A DNA stretch of 64,000 nucleotides from Vidua macroura (Eukaryota > Chordata > Aves > Passeriformes > Viduidae), in assembly GCF_024509145.1 (NCBI RefSeq), contig NC_071572.1:104706305-104770304 (forward strand), written 5' to 3'. The translations under genes were made by a program, and so were the position numbers. Shown piece after piece: positions 23,737 to 34,017 of the stretch (the stretch's first letter is position 1; each line of letters opens with the position of its first letter). The notes below the pieces were generated by a model. That model was not told the origin of the DNA. It searched no databases and was given only the letters and a program-made list of their open reading frames with translations.

Positions 23737-25929
23737 TGGGGTGTAATAGCTTTGGGGCTAATGATTTACTATTAACTGTGTTTGCAGTTTATCAGTTTTC
23801 TTGGAATGCAAAATTTAATTTACTAATTTTAGTTTAAGAGGGGTGTTTTGAGGACCTCTCCTAACTCAAGAGCAACCACTTGTCATGGCTGTTCAGAGAC
23901 TAATTTGCTACTGAGGGGTGACTGCTGCTTGTCTGGTAAAAGAATATTCCTCTCTTACCTATGGGTCTGTTCTCAGGATGCAGGTGTGGGCAGATTTCAT
24001 CCTGTGCCACATACTGACACACATTGCTGGCCAACAAAGCTCCTGATTTGCTTTTCTTGTTGTACAAAACAGGAACAAGATGTATTAGGTGGTGCAGTGG
24101 TAGAGGAATTACTTTACTGGGATTAAAGAACATGTGATTAGAGCTAATTTTGTTGTTGGCTTTGAGTAGTGTTCCCTTTGCCAGTGATCATGGAGAAGAT
24201 AGACCAGATGATTTGGAAATACAGTTCAATTCTGATAGGAAAGCAAAACTGCTTTTACAGCTAAATTGTGAGTGCAGCATTTTCATCAAGAGAAGAGGAA
24301 AGCTGCCTCATGTTTCTGCCATGTGTTTTACTCCCAGCAATACAGTGACTCTGAAATGTTGGCACCAGTCACGAATCATGAAGAGGGGTTTAAATTTTGT
24401 TTTTTCTAATTCTGGAATGGGTTTTTCACACTTAGTGGATGCTTTTCATAATGGCTCTAAACAAACCAACCATGAGGCTAGAGTTCTTAAATTATACCTA
24501 TCCATATTTGCAAATTTTCTCTAAGCCACCTGTTTTGCATCAAAATCCTTGGAAAAGGTCATGTTCCATTCATCTCTTGATGAGAAATCCATCTCCAGTT
24601 GATAAATTAGTTCATCTAAAGGTCTGAAACCTGTGAATAAAGAATACTATATAAATCTCACATTTTTCTCTCATTATAGTTTTAGGTGTATGATTTAAGT
24701 GGATGCAATAGCAATTTGTTTTAAAAAGAGACAACTTCCACAAACTTACTGACAGCAAGGTTTCATTCATGAAGCTTGTCAGTCTCCCCATAACTCCTTG
24801 TGTTAGTGCATGTTTTTATAAATGGCTCAGTGTAGGTTCATGTTAAGAGCCCTAGTGCTACTCAGTCTGCTTATTGCATATCACTTGCCTATATTTTTAC
24901 ATCACCTGTGCCTTTAAAACAAGTTAATTTAAAGGTTCCCAAATTTGCAGAGCATTACTGCCTTTCCTCCACATAAGTAAAGTCTGTTCCTGTTCTAGAG
25001 TTCTAGACTGGTCATTCTAGGGTGCATTTTGCTTTGATGTTATGGCAACAAGTGCCTTAGATCTGTTTTAGATTACTTAAGCAATATCTGAAACCATGTT
25101 TGATTCTATTTCTCACCTTTCTTCTTCACCAATCTTTATTTGCTTTGAAAAATGAGTATCTGAGCATTCTTTTTCAAAGTGGTTTTTTTTTTTCTTTTTC
25201 CTTCTGTTAAATATTAAATTGTTAAAGTGGGATTTTTTTTTTTTCTACTAAATTAGTAATCAGCCTTTTTGCCCAATTGAGTGAAATAATGTGACATGCT
25301 GAAACACAATTCTTGGTTTTATTTCATTGTTTAATTTCAAGATGCCCACTGTGCAATATTTTACAGCATATTGTTGAATATCCAGAAAATATATTCCTTT
25401 GGTATTTGTTTGGTTTTTTCCCCTAATTTTTCTAATACTTGTCTGGGATGCATGACCACATCTAGTCATCTACTGCTCACATTTTTTAGAATTCCTTCAA
25501 ATGTGTCCTAAAAGTCTGTGACAAATATTTAAAAATAATCAAGACTTTGCATATAGTGGCAATTCAGTCTTTCAGTTGTTTTTTCAGTCCATGGATCAAT
25601 CTATTTGGACACATATCCCTACCTCAACTAAAAGTGGTGCACTTGTTACTAAATAAAATTCTTGGTATTTCATATTTATAAACAGGACAAGTTCTGGACC
25701 AGAAGTCAGTTTCATTATAAAGAATCATAAGCTTTTTTTCCACATAAATTTTATGAACTTTTGTAAACAGGAAGCATCTTACATGATATAATGTTTTTGC
25801 CAAAATAGAAAAAACACAATTCACTAGCATGAAAGTCTGCAACAGTGAATAATGTAACATGTTTCTTATCATCAAAGGTACATGTTTGGGAACTTTTCTA
25901 AAAGGGAATGGAAAGTGAAAGGTATTTTT
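23735..25929. other. AT-rich non-coding stretch
   Basis: Frames of 92 codons (23848-24126) and 124 codons (24150-24524) lie close together on the plus strand. They carry no recognisable domain, and neither start nor splice context is convincing. Otherwise nothing recognisable. Confidence 0.45.
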
Positions 25930-26345
25930 ACTAAGAGGCCGAGCTGACAGCCAAACACAAACAGAGTAATCTCTTCCTGTGGGAGGATGGATTGTGAGAG
26001 AATAGAGATAGTGCTGAAGGCAATCCTCCTTGAATTGCAGCTGTGCTAATTACCAAGGAGTGGGAACAGCCTTGCCCTTAACAGGTCACAGTTATGTCCA
26101 ATGTGTTTTAAAAGAGTGGGTTAGCTGGTAGAGAGTTGGTGCTGTGAGGAGGAAGGGTCAGAAGTTGTGTGAGGGACAGAAAAGGTAAAATGCTGTAGGA
26201 GGGACAACCAGCGTTAGGGGGTCATGTAAGGGGCAGGAAGGAGTTGGATGATGTTGCAGAAGAAAGACTAGGGAGGGAAGAAGAGAAGGAGTCTGTGTTG
26301 TATGGAGCTGCCTGTAGGAAAGGGTAAAGAGAAAAGGTATGAAGG
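25930..26345 (+). mobile_element. Possible unclassified LTR-like repeat
   Basis: The segment 'gctgtgctaattaccaagga', 'gggaacagcc', 'ggtcacagttatgtcc' and 'ttttaaaagagtgggttagctg' reads like avian dispersed-repeat sequence. It has a TATA-like TTTTAAAAG near 26107-26115. It is followed by a strongly purine-rich block (26130-26345). I could define neither ends nor a target duplication. Confidence 0.3.
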
Positions 26346-27477
26346 TTTTTACTATAGAATAACTGACTGCAGGTAGAAGTCAGTCTGAATCCACCATCAT
26401 CTTCCTCCTAGGTAGCTGAAGGGAAAGGTTAATTCAGGACAGCTGCATGCATGATTTTACACTTACCCATATTTCTGAATATTTTTTGTGTGCTTTCATT
26501 AGTATTTTTCTATGTTTCTATTATATATATGACAACAGATTATGATTGTAACTGTATTCATGAAAAGATGCCAGGATTGTGTTGTGAAGTGCATGAGTCA
26601 TATGCTCGCTTAACAGTTTGTGCATTGATTTGGGAAAGAAAATCAAAGTTATTAAAAAAAAAAGGTGTTTAGACAGCAAATTCTATATTGTAGGAGCAAG
26701 GACTCTGTCAAAAGACCTCTTCTTTTTTGCTCCATGTTCACGTACGCGAGTCTAACCTTTGTGGCAGTAAAAATGTGACTTCCCATCAAGGATTCTTTTG
26801 AATTACTGTGACATAGAAATAACTTCATAACAAGACATGAAGGCTTGCAGCCTCTGGGTGCAGGTGTACTACACAGGAAAGTACATAATTGTCAACTGAG
26901 CTAGAGGGTTGTTTTCTTCTCAAACTCTTATGAGCATTTGCTGAACCAATTCAGGCTAAATAGGCCACTACAAGATGTGTCCTGTTTTATCTAAGCTAAT
27001 ACAGGTAAGCAGTTGAGGATGTCCAGAGTTCATGATTTCTGCAACACAATGTACAAAGGTACATGTGCACATCCATACTTATGGAATAGATCACTCTTCT
27101 CAAAGAGAAGAGTGATATCAGCAAACCTCACCTTGGCAAAATTGATGTTACTCTTTGTTCTCTACTTTCCATACCAGCTGAAACATAGTTGAGGATTCCT
27201 GAAGACTGGGATTTTTTCTTATTATTTTTGAATTAAGAAGAGTGCCTTTGAAATGGATTAGAGGAAAAACAGGAGAATGTGTCTTTTCTATTTATTTTAC
27301 AAGAGACTCTACAGAGTGCTGACTGCATCTGCACTTCTGTCATTGGCAGTTGCTACAAGGGTCACACTGAAAATGAGCCTCCTCACTTTTAGCAGTGAGT
27401 GCAGAAGCCTAAAAGATGTTCATGTGTGCATCTCAAACACTGATGGCCAGATTGCTGTGGAGCCAACCAAGGGCTGT
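26346..27477. other. AT-rich non-coding stretch
   Basis: No gene or repeat recognised, apart from the hairpin at 27090-27116 listed separately. Confidence 0.45.
27090..27116. repeat. Perfect hairpin, 12-bp stem, 3-nt loop
   Basis: ATCACTCTTCTC (27090-27101) is followed by AAA and then its exact reverse complement (27105-27116). A 12-bp perfect stem with a 3-base loop is uncommon by chance. The stem is too short for a microRNA precursor. No surrounding repeat explains it. Confidence 0.85.
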
Positions 27478-28142
27478 TGTTAGTAACAGCCAAGGGTTGC
27501 TGGCAATAATACACTATGAGAAAGAACAGAATGTGGCTGGAGCAGGGGCCATAGGGAGGTAGGGCAGCACTTTTCTAGAACACACATGCTTGTTCTGTCT
27601 CCTGGAGATAAGCACAGCACAATGCCAGGGCAGAAGTGAGGTTGAGAGGTGGGCATGGACTGCATCGAGGTGAACAAGACCACTAAAGACCCATTTTCAG
27701 AATGGTCTAGAAGAACAGGTTGTGCATGAGAACTAATTTGCATAGAAACTGAGAAACATCTCGAGGGTGGGGAAAAGTTATCTATAAAAGGTTATCTCAT
27801 TTAAACCATGTGTGTTTTGAGCACCACAGGACCCTGGACATCCCACCTGGATCAATGCTGGACCCAGGAGTGATGATTCTCCCTTTCCTCCTGTCTCCTC
27901 CTCTTTAATTCATCTGTCTCTCTCTTTTCCTTTTCACCATATTGCTTTATCCAAATCTCACAGCTGTGTGCTTATATAGGCAGTCAGGGACTAACTTATA
28001 CCAATTTCCATTCTGAGTGTGTAATTTACTAATAAAACTTCATAATCTTTAGCGGATCCTTTTGTTGGTCCTTTTGATGACAAACATGTATGAATCTTGG
28101 ATGCTCCCTTTCTCTAAAGGGTGGGGCTTCACAGTAGTGACA
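27478..28142 (+). mobile_element. Probable class III (ERVL-like) 5' LTR
   Basis: A TATA box (CTATAAAAG, 27782-27790) and an AATAAA (28031-28036) occur in the right order on the plus strand. The segment ends TAGTGACA at 28142. Three bases later comes TGGAGTCAGAAG, which resembles the tRNA-Leu primer-binding site used by ERVL elements. The 5' end is chosen at TGTTAGTAAC but is uncertain. No target duplication can be tested because the 3' side runs into internal leader sequence. No coding part of the element follows. Confidence 0.5.
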
Positions 28143-28145
28143 TGT

Positions 28146-28157
28146 TGGAGTCAGAAG
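28146..28157 (+). other. Primer-binding-site remnant, tRNA-Leu type
   Basis: TGGAGTCAGAAG sits three bases after the LTR end and differs at one base from the TGGTGTCAGAAG start of ERVL primer-binding sites. It supports both the orientation and the class of the LTR before it. About 50-80 bp of leader-like sequence follows. Confidence 0.45.
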
Positions 28158-28534
28158 ATGATGACGCAGATGGTTAAAGATAATGCAAAATAATAAGCAG
28201 TAGGAAAAAGGCTACAGACCCCTTTAGCTCTGTTTGCTTGAGCTGTAATGTTCCAAGGAATGTAGGGTGAGGTTGTGTGTGTATCATGCAGGAACCACAC
28301 AGATTGTTAACTTTTGCATTGTAGTTTGTCACCAAACTGAACATGGATAAACCCAGGAGTCATGTTAGGAAGCAGTGGAGCGTTCATTGAAATTTTATTG
28401 TAACACTAAGTAGAAGTGACTTTGAAGGAAAGTGTTATGGTAGGATTTGTCTTTCACAGAACAGGGATGGAAAAAGGCACTCAGTGTATGTGTGTATTGG
28501 GCCTCTCAAAAACCAGCTTGTGTTTTTACGTGGA

Positions 28535-28800
28535 TGTAACATGGAGTCAGGGGTTGGAGACAACACACACTCAATGGTCCTTGTGACAAAGAGCCTCCAG
28601 TTTATTCCCTCAGTTCCTTTTACAGGAGCTCAAATTTCTCTAGCTTACACATGTGATTAATTGAGCTCTTAGCCCTGCTAAGATCCCAGCTCTTTGGCCA
28701 GTGACACATCTGCATTTAGGGCTGTTTGATATTGGCTGAGAGTCCCTTTGTAGACTTGAATCTAACCTATCCTTGCCCACCCAGGGACTGCAATATTACA
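28535..28800 (-). mobile_element. Solo LTR, class II (ERVK-type), copy C, diverged
   Basis: On the minus strand it starts TGTAATATTG and ends CATGTTACA (TG...CA), about 266 bp. Flanks are CGTGGA (28529-28534) and TGTGGA (28801-28806). This is a 6-bp target duplication with one C-to-T change at a CpG, the most frequent decay type. AATAAA on the minus strand lies at 28601-28606, with a degraded TATA-like GTAAAAGG about 13 bases upstream. The block around 28699-28745 (CCAGTGA, TCTGCA, TTAGG, TTGGCTGAG) matches the equivalent part of copy A. It is therefore a diverged member of the same family. No coding remnant adjoins. Confidence 0.75.
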
Positions 28801-28806
28801 TGTGGA

Positions 28807-30763
28807 GACACGCAGCTGAACTATGCAGCCAAGTGTGATCTGGGCAGTATTGTCCCAGGGCTTCTATCTCCCACAGCAGGAAAGAAAAAACCCGATTTAT
28901 GGTTCTCAGATTATGTATTTTTTCAAAAAGCAGTGAGTATAGACATTCTGTGCCTCATCCAAAATTAATCCTGAACACTGTATATTAATATTCTCAGGCA
29001 AAATATTGCACTGTTACTACTTGGCTGAAGTGTGCTTTGTCCTCCTGCCTTCTAAAATTGTTAAAATTAGTATTAAGACTATCACAATTTACAAATACTT
29101 CTCAATTTCCCTGGATAACACTATTTCATTTTGAGAACCTTCAATTTGAGATAAATACACTGATTATAATTTAAATGTCAATTATAAGTAGTCTTGTAGA
29201 CATAATAAAGCAAACATTTGCACTATGTTTGACACAAACATTAACAGCAGAATTGAACACTATCACAAATCAAATCAGTGACCTTCCTCCAATGTATAAT
29301 AAAGAAATCAAAAGTGCTTTCAGACTCAAATGGTCAAAAGAAAATCAAGAAGCAATTACTGCAAACATCCCAGTCATTGCACGACTCAGTGATTCATTCA
29401 GATTCAGGCCAAGGAGACACACAATAAAACCCATCTGCTCCAAAATATCTTGTAGATCAAGTTTAAATTACAGTTTTACTTCTATAAGAAGCTTCTTTCT
29501 CTGATGCTGTGTAGATGACTGAGTGAAATTATACTGATAGCTAAGAAACAGAGATTGCAACATGGAAAATTTAAGATAAAGAAATGCAGCTGTTTAGTTA
29601 CATATATCTGCAAGACCATATTGCAAAATGAGACTCAGGGTTAAAAAAAGGCAAGACATGAGAGAGAGATAGCTAATTATATTTGAAGGTGACAGAAAAT
29701 GAAATTAAATGACTGCATTGAGGACAGCAGTGGCTAACAGAAGTAAGAAAGTTCAAAGCAGTTGATTCTGATGTAAATTTAACAACCTACTTAAAGTAAA
29801 CTTTATGAAATTACGTTTTGAAATAGGTAAAACAGCAGCTGTATCTAAACTATAACTGAATGCTAAAGGAAGTATAACAGAGATTAAAAAAATCTTCTCT
29901 GCAAGTTTTAATTCAAGGTACAGGCCAGATTGCAAATCCATTCATGCTTGACTTTGCTTTTGAAATTACACTTTCCTTGTGTTAAAATTCATGATTTTTT
30001 AGCAAATTTCAGTACCACCTTCCTCTTATTCTCCTTATATCTCAAACTTTCTGTCTTCTTGGATTTTGTCCAAATTAATATCCTTTCACTTATACAATTT
30101 TTTAATAGCATTTATTTATACAGTTAAATATGCATCTATTTTACAGGCTGTTTTAAGTTGTCATTTTTGCTAAAGTTTTATATATGTATGGTGTCTTAAT
30201 TCCTCTTTAATGTAATGTGTTTGAGGATCTACTGTCTGGAAGTCAAATAGTCAACACTAACCTTTGATGTATTTAGACATTTACCTGCCATTGAATTCTA
30301 ATATGACTTAGAGTGTAAGCATGTTTGTTATTCTTAAAAAAAAAATAAATCTAATAGCTACTAGAAGCAACATATAATAATGAAACTGAATGTAGTGAAT
30401 TTTTATTCTAAAGACCAATAGCATGTAATATATACCATATATTCTTTTTTTAAAAAAATAGCTTTTAAAATTGTTAGAGCTTTATTATCTGTTTTGGAAA
30501 ATTTTTTTTCAAAATTTTTTTTGGAAAAAAAAAACACTCCACTTTTTCCAGAGTGTTTATTCAGCTTTGTAGATCAAGGTCATCATGCAATATTGTGTGT
30601 TATTCTCGTTTTGTTTTGTGAGTTTTACTTTTTGCTTTGGTATTTTGTTGTTGGTTTTATGGTTGTTGTTGGTTGGTTTGGCTTTTAATATTGTTCCTTT
30701 CCTTGCTCTTCTGTAACTGTGAAGTAATGACTAGAATGAAGGTGTTTTCACGACTCTCTATTT
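28807..30763. other. AT-rich non-coding stretch
   Basis: A 109-codon plus-strand frame at 29175-29504 is open in AT-rich DNA but matches no family I know. No repeat recognised. Confidence 0.45.
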
Positions 30764-31010
30764 CATAGACTCAGAGAATGGTTTGGATTGAAAGAGACCT
30801 TAAAGAACCTTTAATTCCAATGCCCTGAATTGGGCAGCGACACCTTCCACTAGAGCAGGTTGCTCGAAGTTCCATCCAGCTTCACCTTGAACATTTCCAG
30901 GGATGGGACATCCACAGCTTCTCTAGGCAACCTGTTCCAGTGCCTGCCCACAGTCACAGAAGGTAATTTCACCCTAATATTTAATCTAAATTTACCCTGC
31001 ATTAGAATCT
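30764..31010 (-). mobile_element. CR1 LINE fragment, 3' end
   Basis: The plus strand begins TTTCATAGACTCAGAGAATG and runs through 'ggtttggattgaaagagacc', 'ttgggcagcgacaccttcca', 'tagagcaggttgctcgaag', 'ttccagggatgggacatcca' and 'caacctgttccagtgcctg'. These are reversed CR1 landmarks. A second TTAGAATCTTAGAATGA at about 31004 might start another, very decayed, copy. Confidence 0.93.
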
Positions 31011-32476
31011 TAGAATGAATTGTGCTGGAACAGATCTTAAGGAAGGAACATCTTTGCCATAATTTTGCTGTGTCATTGTCTCCTCTAGCTTTATTCTTCC
31101 TTCTTTGCCTATAGTAAGGGTGAATACAAATACAAGATGAGTCCTAAGATCTAGTCCATGGTTATGTATAGTATATATAAATGTACTAGCCCTGACAATA
31201 AAAGAAATCGTAAACTCTGAGGCTAACTTCAAATGGCACAAGGGAAAATCATATTCTCTCTTGCCTACAGCACATAACAATCTAAAGTTATTACAAAATC
31301 TATGATTTATCAGTATTGCTCATTTCTGCTTTGAGGTTACATGGAATACCTATTTTACCATGAAGGGATGGAAATAAGCATAAAACTCTGTTGTACTATA
31401 TTTGCAAAAACATTATAAAATAAAGGCAAGTATTGATTTCTGGGGACAATTTTATAGGTATAATTGAAGCTAGTATCTGCTGATCATGGGAAAGAGGAAT
31501 TACTGCAATATTTATGTAAGTCTGTAGAAATAAAACTGAGTTTTACATAGAGTGGTATGTAAAATTCCTCAACTAATAAGCTATATTTTAAAAGATATTT
31601 TCTGAGAGCTCTTACCTCAGTTCTTTTCTCTCCTCTGAGCTTTCTCCAACAAGATCAGACTTAAGCCTACAGGCATTTCACCAGAGAGAATCTAGAGAAA
31701 GGTCCAGCATCCACAGCATGCTCTCCTTTCTCACTGGCTTTGCCTCCCTCTTGCTGTATTTTTAATCAGGCTGATTTACTTTAGCAGGCATATTTTCAAA
31801 TATTCCATGAATTTCTAGGAAGCTATAAAAATAATCTATGCTACTGAGTTCAGTCTATCTAATAGGAACTTCTTCATCTTAATGGCACTTTTTGCTATTA
31901 TCCATCATTATGAACTCTGCAAAGCCACAGAAATATAGACTTAAAATTTGTGAGTTTCTCCACTTGTGAAGCAATTCAGAGACAATACTACCTATCAAAC
32001 CAAAACAAAAATTCAAGGCACTTTGGAATATGTCCTCTTATTGTATTTCAAGTTGAATTTATCTGCATGCAAATTGTGGCTAGATTTAAAACAATACATA
32101 AAGAGCAGAGTACAAGATTTTTTTTTTTTTTTTTAATTTTGCCTTCAGTGAGTTTTTAAATGGTTTTGTCATGTGTGTACATCCGGCCAATGAAATATAG
32201 TCAGGAATTCTAGGAAACAAAGTAAACATGCTTATATTGTGCTGGGGGTTGTGGAATAAATAGAAACTATTACATTATTGATTAATTTGAAATGGATCCT
32301 GTTCTGTTATGGTCATTATTTAATTTTATTACTCCAGAACTGATAAACTACCAAAATAAATAATATCTAATATAAAGTATACTGACCTCCAAATCACTTT
32401 CCTATGGTGTGCTTGTTTTTGCTATGAGAAATGTTCAGTCAGAGACTCTTGATACAACTTATAGAACTTATAGAGG
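31011..32476. other. AT-rich non-coding stretch
   Basis: No gene or repeat recognised apart from a T run at about 32119-32134. Confidence 0.45.
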
Positions 32477-32618
32477 TTTTGTTTTTTTGATTTTTTTGGG
32501 TTTTTTGGGTTTTTTTTGTTTGTTTTTTGTTTGTTTGGTGTTTTTTTGTTTGTTTGTTTTTTTTTTTTTGTTTTTTTTTTTTTTTTGTTTTTTTTGTTTT
32601 TTTTGTTTTTTTTGTTTC
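32477..32618. repeat. T-rich low-complexity tract
   Basis: About 140 bp of T with scattered single G and GGG. It gives rise to spurious poly-Lys and poly-Phe open frames. It ends about 25 bp before LTR copy B and may hide that element's left boundary. Confidence 0.95.
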
Positions 32619-32643
32619 TGGTGAGAGTCCAGGTACCAAACAC

Positions 32644-32943
32644 TGATCACAGTACAAGCTGGCTTGTACTGGGCAATTAACTCGGCTATAGATGAGAAAC
32701 CCAAATGGTTTCCATAAATCGGCCCCTGGGTTGACAGACAGGAACTTCAACTAATTATGATCCATCCTAAGCTGCAGACATCTCACAGGTCTGGAAGCTG
32801 GGCAGTGTCAAAGATCAGACCAGTGAGCTATCCAGGCAGACCCCATTGACAAAGAGGGCTCAAGGAATAAACGCTCTGTGTTGCCGCATGAACATCGGGT
32901 GAGTGGTTGTCTCTGTCTCCGAACTGCTCCTTCCACCTTCACA
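32644..32943 (+). mobile_element. Solo LTR, class II (ERVK-type), copy B
   Basis: This is the plus-strand counterpart of copy A. Shared blocks include 'acaagctggcttgt', 'ctgggcaatta', 'gacaggaac', 'ccatcctaagctgcagaca', 'gggcagtgtcaaagatcaga', 'gagctatccaggcagaccc' and 'gagtggttgtct'. AATAAA lies at 32866-32871. The position of copy A's TATA box here reads TTGACAAAG, so the promoter is probably dead. The right end is CACCTTCACA. The left end is uncertain and no clear target duplication was found. A and B lie in inverted orientation about 25.5 kb apart. Confidence 0.78.
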
Positions 32944-33362
32944 CACAACTACTGTTCTGGGTAATTCTTATCTTAGTGAACATCATTTTGGAATTTTTTT
33001 ATTAAGTCTAATATAGTCTATGATTCTATGTGCATCAGGTTTGACTTCTAAAATTCTCGTGAAGGTTTTTGGCAAATTAGATCTGACAACAGTCCCTGGA
33101 AGACAGAATATTTGTCGTGTTTGTGGATATGCTTCAGGGTATTGAATTGGAGCTGCTCTATGCTGGTTGATATATATGCACAGTAAAATAAACACCTTGT
33201 ACATATGATTTTAAAAAGATCATACATATGTATATTATATATATAGTGTACATCATATATGCATATGCCTTTGTACCAGTTAGAACATTGGAGATTGTTA
33301 TGGAGTGTTTGAAAAATTAATGAGTTTGGCCACTTTCAGCTCAACCCTTGATTGTCAGTTGT

Positions 33363-33370
33363 TGACGTCA
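33363..33370. promoter_or_regulatory. Perfect CRE palindrome
   Basis: TGACGTCA is the full palindromic cAMP-response element bound by CREB/ATF proteins. An intact CpG-bearing CRE in CpG-poor DNA is notable, but function is only inferred. Confidence 0.4.
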
Positions 33371-33634
33371 CACAGTTAATGATTGGCTCTTAATCACTTT
33401 CAGTTGTCAACAATACATGTTCAAAGCAGTCAGTCCTCAACACTTACACCCTGAGTGGGCTTCAAGTATCCAACTCTGGGGAGCTGACACTGTATAGTCA
33501 GTGCTGCTGGTCCTTGTTGCCTTGGCCAGTGAGCTCCCCTCATCCTCTCTCTTTGTGCTCCTCATTGCCTCCCTGGAAGAGAAAGGGATTGTCTCATCTG
33601 CTCTTGACATAATGCATCTTAATTTTGGGACTAG

Positions 33635-33640
33635 GGCTTG
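33635..33640 (+). repeat. Target-site duplication, left copy
   Basis: GGCTTG, identical to the six bases at 33987-33992 on the other side of LTR copy D. Confidence 0.8.
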
Positions 33641-33986
33641 TGTCGCCTTCTGATGAGAAGGCGGGCGACCTGGTTTCAAGACACAGCACGGCAACCCAGC
33701 CTCGCCCAGATCACTCGGGCCACAGACATGCACAGACACCAATGTGGTGGATGGTCAAATGGCGTTTATTATCTTATCTCATGGGGTTAAATAGTCAAGG
33801 GGGCTTCACTACGTCAGAAGGGGATGGTGGGTCTGGCTGGGGTTAGTAAGGAGTGGAAAACTACTGAGTTAGGAGGGGCTGCATGCTTTAGGGGTAATTG
33901 ATTAACTATAGCAGGAAGAAGGGGGGAAGGGTCTAGCTTTCCGTCACATCCCGAGATCTTCCGTTCGCCTGTCCCTATCTACCACA
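33641..33986 (-). mobile_element. Solo LTR, class II (ERVK-type), copy D, second family
   Basis: On the minus strand the element starts TGTGGTAGATAGGG and ends GGCGACA, about 346 bp with TG...CA ends. It is flanked by an exact 6-bp target duplication GGCTTG (33635-33640 and 33987-33992). A TATA-like TATTTAA (minus strand, 33793-33787) is followed after 16 bases by AATAAA (33770-33765). The R/U5 part has several CpGs and ends with a perfect 8-bp hairpin (33644-33651 with 33656-33663, 4-base loop). The intact duplication and retained CpGs suggest this is the youngest retroviral insertion in the window. No internal genes remain, so it is a solo LTR. Its sequence is unlike copies A-C. Confidence 0.85.
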
Positions 33987-33992
33987 GGCTTG
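33987..33992 (+). repeat. Target-site duplication, right copy
   Basis: GGCTTG, exact match to 33635-33640. A T22 run (33996-34017) follows almost at once, so the element inserted beside a pre-existing T tract. Confidence 0.8.
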
Positions 33993-34017
33993 CTCTTTTT
34001 TTTTTTTTTTTTTTTTT

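Larger units (their letters stand above)
32945..33640. other. Spacer between two LTRs, possible older LTR U3
   Basis: The right part (33290-33640) has a perfect CRE and, on the minus strand, a nearby CCAAT box (complement of ATTGG at 33382-33386). This combination resembles LTR U3 or promoter sequence, but no ends are visible. The left part is AT-rich and featureless. Confidence 0.3.

Noticed and set aside
24150..24524. 124-codon plus-strand frame
   Set aside because: No recognisable domain, no splice or promoter context, and composition like its surroundings.
29175..29504. 109-codon plus-strand frame
   Set aside because: No known motif; left as an unsupported open frame.
32422..32750. Lys- and Phe-rich open frames on both strands
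   Set aside because: They translate the T-rich tract at 32477-32618 and adjoining LTR sequence.
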